NCBI RefSeq assembly: GCF_017696315.1
Contig: NZ_JAAORJ010000001.1
Span: 78,452 to 142,451 of the forward strand
Length of the DNA: 64,000 bases
Direction: 5' to 3'
Source: Prochlorococcus marinus XMU1412
GTDB lineage: Bacteria; Cyanobacteriota; Cyanobacteriia; PCC-6307; Cyanobiaceae
Part shown: positions 42,139 through 50,770 of the stretch, piece after piece
Layout of the letters: the number at the start of each line of letters is the position of its first letter
Numbering within the stretch: position 1 is the first letter of the stretch
Translations under genes and position numbers: made by a program
The notes under the pieces: generated by a model
What the model was told of the DNA's origin: nothing
The model's input: only the letters and a program-made list of their open reading frames with translations
Databases searched by the model: none

Positions 42139-43107
42139 TTAAAGATAACCATCTTTTCTGGCTTGAATTGAAGTATTAGATTCAAACATTGCTGTTGATA
42201 AATATCTTTCTCCAAAACTTGGAAGAATAACTATCAATCTTTTATTCATTAGTTCTTTTCTTTTGCCGATTTTTATAGTTGCTGCTAAAGCTGCACCGCT
42301 GCTGATGCCAGATAAAAGGCCTTCCAATCTAGCTAATAAACGCCCATAATAAAATGCTTCATCGTCATCTATTTTTATAATTTCATCAATTAATTTAGTA
42401 TTAAGAACTTTTGGTACGAAACCCGCTCCAATTCCTTGAATCGAATGTGATCCTGCTTTTTCTCCTGAAATTACAGCACTTTTTTGGGGTTCTACGGCAT
42501 AAATTTTGCAATTTGGATTAACTTTTTTCAAAAAACGTGCACAACCAGTAATTGTTCCTCCTGTGCCTACTCCTGTAACTAGTCCATCTAAATTATTATT
42601 GGATTGGGACCATATTTCTTGGGCCGTTGTTCTTTCGTGAATTTCTGGATTAGCAAAGTTTTCAAACTGATTAAATTGATAGCTATTTGCAATGGTTGAA
42701 GACAACTCATTAGCTAAATCTAAAGCTCCTTTCATTCCGTCTTTCCCAGGTGTTAGCTGTAATTCAGCTCCATATGCTCTCAACATTGCCCTTCTCTCAA
42801 TACTCATCGTATCCGGCATAGTTAATATCAATTTATAGCCTTTTGCTGCGGCAACCATTGCTAATGCGATCCCAGTATTACCGCTAGTTGCTTCAATTAA
42901 AGTTGTTTTATCTGGTGTTATCAATCCTTCTTTTTCAGCTTTATATAACATTGAATAAGCGATCCGATCCTTAACGGACGCTGATGGATTGAAACTTTCT
43001 AGTTTGGCTATTATTTCTGGATAACAATCAAAATACTTTCTGATTCGATTTAATTTAACTAATGGGGTATTTCCAACTAGAGAAGTTATATCATTAGCTA
43101 TTTCCAT
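42139..43107 (-). CDS. cysK: Cysteine synthase (O-acetylserine sulfhydrylase)
   Basis: Makes cysteine from O-acetylserine and sulfide with PLP. The 322-residue protein has SLVGNTPLVKLNRI, the Schiff-base Lys in NPSASVKDRIA, the substrate loop EATSGNTGIALA, and the PLP-phosphate loop TGVGTGGTITG. An open frame reaches upstream to 43188, but the extra 27 residues are not part of the family, so I start at the ATG 43105-43107. It is divergent from the small gene at 43258 (150-base gap). Confidence 0.95.
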   Translation of the reverse strand: MEIANDITSLVGNTPLVKLNRIRKYFDCYPEIIAKLESFNPSASVKDRIAYSMLYKAEKEGLITPDKTTLIEATSGNTGIALAMVAAAKGYKLILTMPDTMSIERRAMLRAYGAELQLTPGKDGMKGALDLANELSSTIANSYQFNQFENFANPEIHERTTAQEIWSQSNNNLDGLVTGVGTGGTITGCARFLKKVNPNCKIYAVEPQKSAVISGEKAGSHSIQGIGAGFVPKVLNTKLIDEIIKIDDDEAFYYGRLLARLEGLLSGISSGAALAATIKIGKRKELMNKRLIVILPSFGERYLSTAMFESNTSIQARKDGYL

Positions 43108-43257
43108 GAAATTATTTTTAAAATGCAAAATAAAATTTCCTACATTTATAATAATTGTATTTAAAGATCTTTTATATAATTTTCTCAAAAGAATTTAATT
43201 TAAATAACTTCTTGCGGAAAAATATTTAGTAATATAAAAGGGAGTTTTATTAAGATT

Positions 43258-43530
43258 ATGTATTCGTTAGAACTAAGTCTGAGATATTCACCTTTTCCAC
43301 TTTCAATTCAGAAGAAAGAATTTGATGAGGTTAAACGAATTTATGATGAAATAAAAACTTCTATGAATGAAACTTTAGAATCCTCAAACTTGATCGAATT
43401 AAGGTGTGACAAAGTGCAAGATAAATTAATTGCTGTAAGAGCTAAAGAAATCATTTCTGTTCAGATATATGAAAAATCTTCAGTAGCAGGAGGAGCTAAA
43501 AGGCCAGGATTTTCTCTCAATATAGATTGA
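43258..43530 (+). CDS. Conserved hypothetical protein, 90 aa
   Basis: A 90-residue soluble protein opening with a strand-like segment (YSLELSLRYSPFPLSIQ), then a charged helix (EFDEVKRIYDEIKTSM), a second beta segment and the C-terminal AGGAKRPGFSLNI. The strongly patterned termini suggest a conserved family, which I cannot name. Its stop overlaps a possible TTG start of the ABC ATPase gene, so the two are probably co-translated and may work together. Upstream is a likely -10 TAATAT near 43233. Confidence 0.75.
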   Translation: MYSLELSLRYSPFPLSIQKKEFDEVKRIYDEIKTSMNETLESSNLIELRCDKVQDKLIAVRAKEIISVQIYEKSSVAGGAKRPGFSLNID

Positions 43531-43538
43531 TAGAGTTA

Positions 43539-44213
43539 ATGCGAGATTCCCTTGAGAATGAAATACCTCATATTAAATTTAAAGAAGTTTCTTTTTCATA
43601 TCCAGGAGAAAAAGAAAATTTAATTTTTAAATGTAACTTCTCAATAAAAAAACCTGGATTTTGGATGGTCGTAGGTAAAAACGGGAGCGGAAAAAGTACT
43701 CTTTTAAAATTAATTAATGGAATAATCAGACCCAAAAAAGGTGTCATTGACTCTAATGCAAATATTGGAATGGTGTTCCAAAACCCTGATCATCAAATAT
43801 TGATGCCAAATTGTAGGAGTGAACTTCTGATTAATATTAATCAGAATATAAGTCAAAATGAAATTAATAAAAAAATTGAATATGTGCTTGATCAGGTAGG
43901 AATGAATGGTTTTGAAAAAAGGCCAGTTCATACTTTGAGCGGTGGACAAAAACAACGTTTAACTATTGCATGCGCTCTGATTAGTAATAGAAATTTTATT
44001 CTTTTAGATGAGCCTACAGCGTTACTTGATCAAACCAGCCAATTAAAAGTTTTACAAACTATTAAAAATCTTACAAGTGACCATAAAAAACCTTTATCAG
44101 CTTTGTGGATTACTCATCGTTATGAAGAATTAACTTATGCTGATGCAGTAGCAGAGTTGAAAAATGGTTTTTTATCTAGCTGGCAAGAACCATCAAAATT
44201 TCAATATAATTAA
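43539..44213 (+). CDS. ABC transporter ATP-binding protein, CbiO/EcfA-like
   Basis: A 224-residue single-domain ABC ATPase: Walker A GKNGSGKST, Q-loop MVFQNPDHQILM, signature LSGGQKQRLTIA and Walker B FILLDEPTALLD. The Q-loop NPDHQ is typical of energy-coupling-factor (cobalt, biotin, vitamin) ATPases. No membrane partner is in this window, so the transporter components are encoded elsewhere. The ATG at 43539 is used; a TTG at 43527 overlapping the previous stop is an alternative that adds four residues. Confidence 0.87.
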   Translation: MRDSLENEIPHIKFKEVSFSYPGEKENLIFKCNFSIKKPGFWMVVGKNGSGKSTLLKLINGIIRPKKGVIDSNANIGMVFQNPDHQILMPNCRSELLININQNISQNEINKKIEYVLDQVGMNGFEKRPVHTLSGGQKQRLTIACALISNRNFILLDEPTALLDQTSQLKVLQTIKNLTSDHKKPLSALWITHRYEELTYADAVAELKNGFLSSWQEPSKFQYN

Positions 44214-44222
44214 TTCTTGTAC

Positions 44223-44252
44223 TTGTCATAAGGTACTTTAAAGAGCTAGATT
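44223..44252 (+). promoter_or_regulatory. Promoter of tRNA-Asn (TTGTCA, 18 bases, TAGATT)
   Basis: TTGTCA at 44223-44228 and TAGATT at 44247-44252 have an 18-base spacer, and the tRNA 5' end follows 10 bases later at 44262. This is the expected position for a sigma-70 type promoter with a short 5' leader. It starts within 10 bases of the ABC ATPase stop. Seen by eye; no start-site data. Confidence 0.45.
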
Positions 44253-44261
44253 CATTTATAT

Positions 44262-44333
<72 letters not shown>

Positions 44334-44357
44334 TTTATAAATTCCAAAAAGTTATTC

Positions 44358-44386
44358 AAAGTCACCCTAAAAAGGTGACTTTTTTA
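44358..44386 (+). terminator. Rho-independent terminator after tRNA-Asn
   Basis: A 9-bp perfect stem (AAAGTCACC at 44358-44366 with GGTGACTTT at 44374-44382) encloses a 7-base A-rich loop and runs into a T tract ending near 44385. It lies 25 bases downstream of the tRNA and should end that transcript. On the opposite strand the T run is much shorter, so it works mainly in the plus direction. Confidence 0.85.
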
Positions 44387-44667
44387 TTGCTTTAACTTCT
44401 TTTTTATCAAATAGTGGTTAGCCGAAGATATAATCGAGTATATTTACTTTATATTAATAACAGTATATAGAACATTAAAAATAATTATATTTTATTTTTA
44501 TACAAAGTGTTAAGGATTATATAATTGTTTTTTTAGAACAGTAATTAGAACATTTACTAAATTCTCTACAAAAATGTAAAAAAATGCTCTTTGATTAATT
44601 TTCATTTTTTAAAATTAAGAGATATTTTTGTTTATATCGTTTGAATTAATCCATCATTCAGGAAATT
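44387..44667. other. AT-rich gene-free stretch with TAGAACA repeats
   Basis: From the tRNA end to the next gene there are 334 bases. After the terminator I see no convincing open frame on either strand. The stretch is very AT-rich and holds three copies of TAGAACA (44468-44474, 44534-44540, 44546-44552), two of them extended to TTAGAACA and spaced 12 bases apart. A small RNA or regulatory region is possible but unsupported. Confidence 0.3.
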
Positions 44668-45027
44668 CTAGTCATCCCACATATCCTTTTTCTCTTGATC
44701 CAAATTATTCCGTTCAAGTAATTCTATTCTTTGCTTTTGAGAATCTATTTCTGTTTCAATTACGTTTTTATCGTCAATGAATTTTGTTTGTATTTCTAAG
44801 ATATTTCTTTCAAATTGTTCTCCAAAAAAATCTGACATTTCTCGCCATGCTTCCATTTCCTCTTCCTTGCCAATAGTATCGTTAATCTGATGAGAAATAA
44901 TTTCTAATACATATTGTTTAAGTTCTTGATGACTCATCGATTCAACTTTTTTTTGAATGTAAAGTTCTTTAAGGGTTTCTAGTTGTTTTTTTGATAAATC
45001 AGAATAGATAATAGACTTCTTTTTCAT
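44668..45027 (-). CDS. Orphan helical protein, 119 aa
   Basis: A 119-residue, highly charged protein predicted by eye to be almost all helical. The N-terminal half has a Lys-rich start (MKKKS) and SMSHQELKQYVLEIISHQIND; the middle EEEMEAWREMSDFFGEQFERNI leads to a probable coiled coil (about 75-112) with regularly spaced Ile/Leu. It lacks membrane segments. It stands alone, with more than 330 bases of AT-rich DNA on each side, next to a tRNA gene. No family recognised; it could be a lineage-specific or acquired gene. Confidence 0.65.
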   Translation of the reverse strand: MKKKSIIYSDLSKKQLETLKELYIQKKVESMSHQELKQYVLEIISHQINDTIGKEEEMEAWREMSDFFGEQFERNILEIQTKFIDDKNVIETEIDSQKQRIELLERNNLDQEKKDMWDD

Positions 45028-45430
45028 GGATACTTAAATTTTTTTTAATATAGACAAAATTATAAGTTGGAACATTTTTGAGAAATTAATAATTTTAAAA
45101 TTAGTTAATTCCTTTTTGAAAACTGAAAATCTATATTTAGTTCAATTTTTCTAAGCCATTTAATAGCAATATGAATTAGATATTCTTTCAATTTGTACCA
45201 TTATTTATTCCTAATAATCCTTTGATTATTAAGAAAAAGTAAATAGAATCGAAAGAAATTCTAAAATTTCAAATTTTTTAAAATTTGTAATTTCCATCTA
45301 ATTCATTGTTATCACTAAGTTATTTGATAAAACTAATTGATAAAATTTTTTACAGTAATTCAGCAATCTTTATAAATTCTTGAGAGAATCTAAATATTAA
45401 AACTTAATTTTAATTTAATAGTTTATAAAT
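45028..45430. promoter_or_regulatory. Long intergenic/leader region upstream of rpaA with two hairpins
   Basis: These 403 bases hold no open frame I can support. Two inverted repeats stand out: TAATAATC/GATTATTA (45212-45219 and 45224-45231, 4-base loop), and a longer one centred on CAAATTTT/AAAATTTG (45270-45277 and 45280-45287) with outer GAAATT/AATTTC arms (45255-45260 and 45289-45294). No T tract follows, so they are not typical terminators. They may be structured 5' UTR elements or operator sites for rpaA, or simply AT-rich low-complexity DNA. Confidence 0.4.
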
Positions 45431-46213
45431 ATGAAAATTTCAATCCTTTTAATTGAAGATGATCGTGATATGCGTGATTTGGTAGCTAGGCATTTAGAGC
45501 ATTCTGGTTTCGATGTTCAAAAAGCTGAAGATGGTATTAAAGGACAAGCATTAGCTCTTCAATATTCACCTGATTTAATACTGTTGGATTTAATGCTACC
45601 AAGTGTTGACGGTTTAACATTATGCCAGCGACTAAGAAGAGATGAAAGAACATCAAATATACCAATTTTGATGATAACTGCTTTAGGCGGACTTAAAGAT
45701 AAAGTTACTGGGTTTAATTCTGGAGCAGATGATTACATTACTAAACCATTCGATTTAGAAGAATTATATGTACGCATAAAAGCTTTATTAAGAAGAACTA
45801 ATAGAGCACAATTAAATTCTAGTAACCAGCAAGAAATACTAAATTATGGACCTTTAACTCTTGTTCCGGAAAGATTTGAAGCTATATGGTTTGAATCTCC
45901 TGTTAGGTTAACGCATCTTGAATTTGAACTTCTTCATTGTCTTCTGCAGAGACATGGTCAAACTGTATCGCCAGCATTAATTCTTAAAGAAGTATGGGGA
46001 TATGAACCTGATGATGATATTGAGACAATAAGAGTTCATATCAGACACTTACGCACTAAACTTGAACCTGATCCACGCAAACCTATTTATATAAAAACTG
46101 TGTACGGTGCTGGATATTGTCTTGAGTTACCTATTGGTTCTCAAGTGGAAATTGCTAAGCAAGAGTTCATTCAAGCAAGAAATCCTAATTTGATAAATTC
46201 TGCAGTTGATTAA
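45431..46213 (+). CDS. rpaA: Response regulator RpaA (circadian output regulator)
   Basis: A 260-residue OmpR/PhoB-type regulator. The receiver domain (1-120) has acidic pocket residues Asp10 and Asp11, the phospho-acceptor Asp53 (LLDLMLP) and the Lys in YITKPF. The DNA-binding winged helix (about 140-240) contains [22 protein letters not shown] and [17 protein letters not shown], which match RpaA closely. RpaA receives the KaiC-SasA clock signal and drives diel gene expression. It has an unusually long upstream region and is monocistronic, convergent with holB after 2 bases. Confidence 0.94.
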   Translation: MKISILLIEDDRDMRDLVARHLEHSGFDVQKAEDGIKGQALALQYSPDLILLDLMLPSVDGLTLCQRLRRDERTSNIPILMITALGGLKDKVTGFNSGADDYITKPFDLEELYVRIKALLRRTNRAQLNSSNQQEILNYGPLTLVPERFEAIWFESPVRLTHLEFELLHCLLQRHGQTVSPALILKEVWGYEPDDDIETIRVHIRHLRTKLEPDPRKPIYIKTVYGAGYCLELPIGSQVEIAKQEFIQARNPNLINSAVD

Positions 46214-46215
46214 TC

Positions 46216-47178
46216 TTATATATCTTCCATTGATATTTTTAAAAAAGCTATTTCCCATGCCAATCTTGGTTGAATGTTTTTTCTTAAGAGGTACTTTAAA
46301 TTTTCAAGTTTTTTAACTAAACCAATATTTTTTGTTTTTCTCCACCAAATTGTTTGAATTAAATTTACTAAAAAAATCTGTTGCAAAATTTCTAATTTTT
46401 CAGATATTGATTTAGATATTTCTAATATTTCCAGACTATTTTTAATTGGAGAATCCAATTTACCTAAAATTTCATCTGAAAAATCATTCCAAATTTCGAT
46501 ATTTTTCAATAATTGATTTGGAGATCCATTTGAAGAGTTTATTAAATCTTCAAGTTTTATTTTTGTATTTATCTTTAATTTAGAAGTATCTAAATATTCT
46601 TTTAAAATTGACTTTATCTGTTTACTAGAAAAAGGTCGAAATCTGACGATTTGACATCTTGAGATGATCGTATCTAAGAGAAGGTTTAATTGAGATGTTA
46701 GTAAAATAAAAATGCCGTTACTAGGTTCTTCTAAAGTTTTTAAAAGGCAATTTGAAGCTGCTTCGTTTAAGAGGTGTGCATCAATAATCAAAACAATTTT
46801 TTTTTCTGAGTGTATTGATTTTTGACTAAGAAAAGTTTTGATATTACGTATTTGAGCAATTTTAATAATCTCAGATCCACTTCTTATTGTTTTTTCAAGA
46901 TCGAAACTTCCTGAACTTTTCGTTGCTAAAAGAGAATCAGGTTCAATAATTAAAAAATCAGGATGGTTATTGTTAGTAATTCTCTGTTCAACATTTTCGC
47001 CTTGTGAAGACTGTTTGAAAATCTCTTTTATAAATTGAAGAGCAGTTTGCTTTTTGCCTAATCCTTCAGCACCATAAAATATATAACCATTAGCCAATGA
47101 TTTGTTTTGCATTATATTCTTCAGAAAGGTATTGACTTCTTCATTCAAGAAAAAATTATTTTTTTTAATCTCAATCAT
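46216..47178 (-). CDS. holB: DNA polymerase III delta' subunit (HolB-like)
   Basis: A clamp-loader AAA+ protein of 320 residues. It has a degenerate P-loop region ([14 protein letters not shown]), [22 protein letters not shown], a typical delta' segment, and [11 protein letters not shown]. The C-terminal helical domain is divergent, as usual in cyanobacteria. It overlaps tmk by 4 bases (ATGA), the classical tmk-holB pair of many bacteria, which supports the assignment. Confidence 0.9.
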   Translation of the reverse strand: MIEIKKNNFFLNEEVNTFLKNIMQNKSLANGYIFYGAEGLGKKQTALQFIKEIFKQSSQGENVEQRITNNNHPDFLIIEPDSLLATKSSGSFDLEKTIRSGSEIIKIAQIRNIKTFLSQKSIHSEKKIVLIIDAHLLNEAASNCLLKTLEEPSNGIFILLTSQLNLLLDTIISRCQIVRFRPFSSKQIKSILKEYLDTSKLKINTKIKLEDLINSSNGSPNQLLKNIEIWNDFSDEILGKLDSPIKNSLEILEISKSISEKLEILQQIFLVNLIQTIWWRKTKNIGLVKKLENLKYLLRKNIQPRLAWEIAFLKISMEDI

Positions 47179-47813
47179 TTGTCATTAGAAAAATTGTTTA
47201 GCAAAGTCTCTTTAATTTGATTAGAAATAGTTTGAATATTTTGTGAAGCAGATATTACTTTCCAGTTTTTTTGTTTGGCAATTAGTTTGAAACCTTCATT
47301 TACTTTTTCTAAAAATCTAATACCTTCTGATTCTATTCTGTCTGGAATTTCATTTTTTCTTCGGAATATGCTCTCTTCTGGAGAAATCTCTAAGAAAAAA
47401 GTGAGATCTGGAGATGCTCCTTGACACACAATAGATTCAATATTTTTAATTATTTCTAAATTTATATTTCTTCCATAACCTTGATAAGCCAGTGTGGAAT
47501 CGGAAAATCTATCACTTATTACCCAATCATTGTTATTTAAAGCAGGTGAAATAAGTTTGGAAACGTGTTCAGCTCTATCCGCTGAATAAAGCAACAATTC
47601 TGCAAGAGATGAAGGCTTGTTATTTTCATTATTATCAAGAATCAGTCCTCTAAGTTTTTTACCTAAAAGACTGCCTCCAGGCTCTCTAGTTGTGATTAAT
47701 TTAGACCCTTTCTTTATTAGACCACTACTTGGCAGCCATTTAGATAGTTTATCTATTTGGGTGGTTTTACCACATCCATCAATACCCTCAATAACGATAA
47801 ATTTTCCTTTCAT
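47175..47813 (-). CDS. tmk: Thymidylate kinase
   Basis: Phosphorylates dTMP to dTDP for DNA synthesis. The 212-residue P-loop kinase has Walker [12 protein letters not shown] near residue 9, the dTMP-binding [11 protein letters not shown], the DR-x motif [17 protein letters not shown], and a lid with an EE/RR pattern. Its ATG directly abuts the stop of the copper-ATPase gene upstream (no gap), and the end overlaps holB by 4 bases, so the three form one transcription unit. Confidence 0.95.
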   Translation of the reverse strand: MKGKFIVIEGIDGCGKTTQIDKLSKWLPSSGLIKKGSKLITTREPGGSLLGKKLRGLILDNNENNKPSSLAELLLYSADRAEHVSKLISPALNNNDWVISDRFSDSTLAYQGYGRNINLEIIKNIESIVCQGASPDLTFFLEISPEESIFRRKNEIPDRIESEGIRFLEKVNEGFKLIAKQKNWKVISASQNIQTISNQIKETLLNNFSNDK

Positions 47814-50117
47814 TTAATCCAAAGATAAAGCATTAATTACAACTGTAATAGAGCTAATAGCCATCAATAATGCTGCTATTGAGGGAGTAAGAAGAATACC
47901 GTATTTAGGGAATAAAATGCCGGCGGCTAAAGGTATAGCTAGTAAGTTGTAACCAAAAGCCCATGTTAGATTTTGCTTTATTTTTCTTATAGTTTTTTTT
48001 GCAAGATTTAAGGCGTAAGGTAATCCATTTAGTTGATCTCCCATTAACACTACATCCGCATTTGCTTTGGCTATTTGAGTCCCTGACCCTACCGCAATTC
48101 CTAAGTCTGAGGATGCTAATGCTGGGACATCATTAATACCATCACCAATCATTGCCACTTTATTATTAATTTTTAAATTTTCTATAGTCTTTAGCTTCAT
48201 TTCAGGAAGAAGATCCCATTTTACTTCTGTTTCTTTACAACCAATTTTTTTTGCTAAAGCTAAAACTGTTTGTTTCCTGTCGCCACTTAAAATATTAATT
48301 TTAAATTTCTTTTCTCTCAAATTTTGAACTGTTTTAATTGAATCATCTCTGAGTAAATCTCCGAGCAAAATAAAGCCTAATAACTTATCTTTGATACTGA
48401 CTCCAATAATAGTGTTCGTTTTTGTTTCTTCATTTTCAATGACTTTTTTTGCATCACTATCAATAATTATTCCTTTGCTGTGCAGCCATTCAATATTTCC
48501 AATACTAATAAGTCCATCAATTGACTCAAGTTCTCCAGAAATACCTTGCCCTGAATGAGTGAAAATTTTTTTTATTGGGAATAAACTTAAATTTTGCTTT
48601 TTTGCCTCTTGAATTAAGGCATCTGCGATTGGATGTCTGCTTTCCTTTTCTAAACTGGCAGCTATTTTTAATAAAAATGAATGATCATTATTATTTTTGT
48701 AATCAACAATGAAAGGCTTACCTTTTGTTAAAGTACCTGTCTTGTCAAAAATAATATGATTAATTTTTGAAGCCATCTCTATTTTATCCCCCCCTTTAAA
48801 TAAAACCCCTTTTTTTGCTGCTTTACCTGATGCAACAGTTATTACAGTTGGGGTGGCTAAACCTAATGCACAAGGACAAGCTATCACTAAAACGGCAATT
48901 GATAATTGAATTGCTAAACTCAGGAAATTCTCAGCATTACTACCAAGTGAACTATGCAGTGTATGGCTTGAATGAGTTATTAATTCATGATTTTGACTTA
49001 ATAAATCAGGCCATATGTTTTTTGCCCCCTTCCACCAAAAGAAGAAGGTTAAAGTAGCAAAAATAAGTACAAAGTAAGAAAATTTACCTGCAATTTCATC
49101 AGCAATGCTTTGAATGCGAGGTTTTCTAGCGTTTACAGATTCAATAAGATTTACTAGTTTTGCAAGAGAAGAATCTCCGCCAACTTTTTGTACTTTAAGT
49201 CTAAGAGTTGAATTAAGATTTAAAGATCCGCTAGATAGATTTTCGCCTTCTTTTATTTCTATAGGTTTGGATTCTCCAGTAATATGTGAAACATCAACAT
49301 ATGAATTACCTCGGGTAACAATGCAGTCAGCAGGTACTCTGTCACCTGCTAAAACTTGAATCTCTTGATCAGGTCTTAAAGTGTTCACCCTTATTGACTT
49401 TATTTGATTGTCTTCTGTGTAGATATTTGCCATTTCAGGTTGAAGATCTAATAATTCTCCAATGGATGAGCCAGTTTGATATCTTGCTCTTTCTTCTAAG
49501 TAACGCCCAATCAGTATGAAGCCTAACAGCATAACTGGCTCATTAAAAAAACAAGGAAAACCAGTGGCAGGAAATATTAAGGACAGAAGACTTGTTGTAT
49601 ATGCGCTAATTACTCCAAGAGCTACTAAAGAATCCATATCGGGGCGGTTCTTAATAAATGATTTTAATCCATTAATAATTATTCCTCTGCCGGGAAATAA
49701 TAGAGCTAATGTTGCTAATGAAGCGTGAAAAAATATATTACCTAATATTGGAAAATTTATATATCTTCCTTCTGCCAGATGACCTAATCCTGAAAATAAT
49801 AAAAGTAATAGGGCAAAAGTTAGTTTTTTCCATTTATTTTTCCACCTCTTTTTTTTTTCTAATTCTGCTTTATTTATTTTTTTTGAAAAGTCATTTACGT
49901 AAATTTTTGATGGGAAACCATTCTCTTTTAGATTTTCGAGAACTGATTCTATTTCTATATGTTTCTGGGTAATTTCAAAATAAGCACTTTCAGTCAGCAA
50001 GTTAACAGAAACATTTTCAATACCGTCAGAATTATTCAATATTTTTTCAACAGTACTAACACAACCTCCGCACTTCATTCCTGAAACGCTTAATTGAATG
50101 CTCTCCATATTTTTCAC
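47814..50117 (-). CDS. Copper-transporting P1B-type ATPase (PacS/CtaA-like)
   Basis: A 767-residue heavy-metal ATPase. One N-terminal HMA domain carries the Cys pair GMKCGGCVST (residues about 13-22). There are eight membrane helices with the ion-binding CPC (ACPCALGLATP) in helix 6, the phosphorylation motif DKTGTLTKG, the TGES actuator (HITGESKP), the nucleotide-domain HP (SRHPIADAL), and GDGINDVPAL. CPC with an HMA domain indicates Cu(I). In cyanobacteria such pumps supply plastocyanin or cytochrome oxidase. It could start at 50117 or at the ATG three codons later. Confidence 0.93.
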   Translation of the reverse strand: MKNMESIQLSVSGMKCGGCVSTVEKILNNSDGIENVSVNLLTESAYFEITQKHIEIESVLENLKENGFPSKIYVNDFSKKINKAELEKKKRWKNKWKKLTFALLLLLFSGLGHLAEGRYINFPILGNIFFHASLATLALLFPGRGIIINGLKSFIKNRPDMDSLVALGVISAYTTSLLSLIFPATGFPCFFNEPVMLLGFILIGRYLEERARYQTGSSIGELLDLQPEMANIYTEDNQIKSIRVNTLRPDQEIQVLAGDRVPADCIVTRGNSYVDVSHITGESKPIEIKEGENLSSGSLNLNSTLRLKVQKVGGDSSLAKLVNLIESVNARKPRIQSIADEIAGKFSYFVLIFATLTFFFWWKGAKNIWPDLLSQNHELITHSSHTLHSSLGSNAENFLSLAIQLSIAVLVIACPCALGLATPTVITVASGKAAKKGVLFKGGDKIEMASKINHIIFDKTGTLTKGKPFIVDYKNNNDHSFLLKIAASLEKESRHPIADALIQEAKKQNLSLFPIKKIFTHSGQGISGELESIDGLISIGNIEWLHSKGIIIDSDAKKVIENEETKTNTIIGVSIKDKLLGFILLGDLLRDDSIKTVQNLREKKFKINILSGDRKQTVLALAKKIGCKETEVKWDLLPEMKLKTIENLKINNKVAMIGDGINDVPALASSDLGIAVGSGTQIAKANADVVLMGDQLNGLPYALNLAKKTIRKIKQNLTWAFGYNLLAIPLAAGILFPKYGILLTPSIAALLMAISSITVVINALSLD

Positions 50118-50148
50118 GATAAAAGCAAATTAATGCTTAGCTTTATAT

Positions 50149-50180
50149 TTAACTATAATAATAATTAACTATAATAATAA
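50149..50180 (+). repeat. Perfect 16-bp tandem duplication carrying TATAAT
   Basis: TTAACTATAATAATAA occurs twice back to back (50149-50164 and 50165-50180) with no mismatch. Each copy contains TATAAT, so the region upstream of ycf3 (start 50246) has two identical -10-like hexamers 16 bases apart. On the other strand it lies in the upstream region of the copper-ATPase operon. In very AT-rich DNA short repeats are common, but a perfect 32-bp tandem is not. Confidence 0.75.
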
Positions 50181-50245
50181 ATGTAATAGACTTTTTAAAT
50201 AGTTATTTTTTAAATTACTATATTAATTTTATTAGATTTTGAGCA

Positions 50246-50767
50246 GTGCCTAGTAATCAAAACAGAGACAATTTTATTGATAAAGCTTTTACTGTAATTG
50301 CCGAATCTATTGTAAAAATAATGCCTATCGCTGAGAAAGAAAAAAAGGCATATATTTACTATAGAGATGGCTTAGCTGCACAAAATAATGGGGATTATTC
50401 CGAAGCATTAGAGTATTACAAAGAGAGCTTACTGCTTGAAGAAAATAAAATTGATAGGGGTGAGACTTTAAAAAATATGGCAATTATATATATGAGTAAT
50501 GGTGAAGAGGATTTGTCTATTGAAACTTATGAAAAAGCATTAGTAGAAAATCCCAAACAGCCATCATGTTTGAAAAATATAGGTTTAATTTATGAAAAAA
50601 GGGGAAGATATGCTGAGCAAAATGGTGATTTAGATCAGAGAGATATTTGGTTTGATAAAGCTGCTGAAGTCTGGTCTAAAGCAGTGAGACTTTATCCCGG
50701 TGGGTATCTAGATATTGAGAATTGGTTGAAAAACTCAGGAAGAAGCTCAATTGATATGTATCTTTGA
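50246..50767 (+). CDS. ycf3: Photosystem I assembly protein Ycf3
   Basis: A 173-residue TPR protein required for assembling the PsaA/PsaB core of photosystem I. The N-terminus ([21 protein letters not shown]-like, residues 6-27) and three TPRs (about 35-70, 72-105, 112-150; [25 protein letters not shown] in part) match Ycf3 of plastids and cyanobacteria. It starts with GTG at 50246, about 65 bases after a tandem repeat carrying TATAAT. It is convergent with radA after 3 bases. Confidence 0.95.
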   Translation: MPSNQNRDNFIDKAFTVIAESIVKIMPIAEKEKKAYIYYRDGLAAQNNGDYSEALEYYKESLLLEENKIDRGETLKNMAIIYMSNGEEDLSIETYEKALVENPKQPSCLKNIGLIYEKRGRYAEQNGDLDQRDIWFDKAAEVWSKAVRLYPGGYLDIENWLKNSGRSSIDMYL

Positions 50768-50770
50768 TTT

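Noticed and set aside
43108-43188. 27-residue upstream extension of cysteine synthase
   Set aside because: The extension is AT-driven open frame; the family starts at the ATG 43105-43107, and the longer form would use up the divergent promoter.
44334-44667. Integrated element with tRNA-Asn attachment site
   Set aside because: I noticed no integrase and no second copy of the tRNA 3' end in the following kilobases; only an orphan gene follows.
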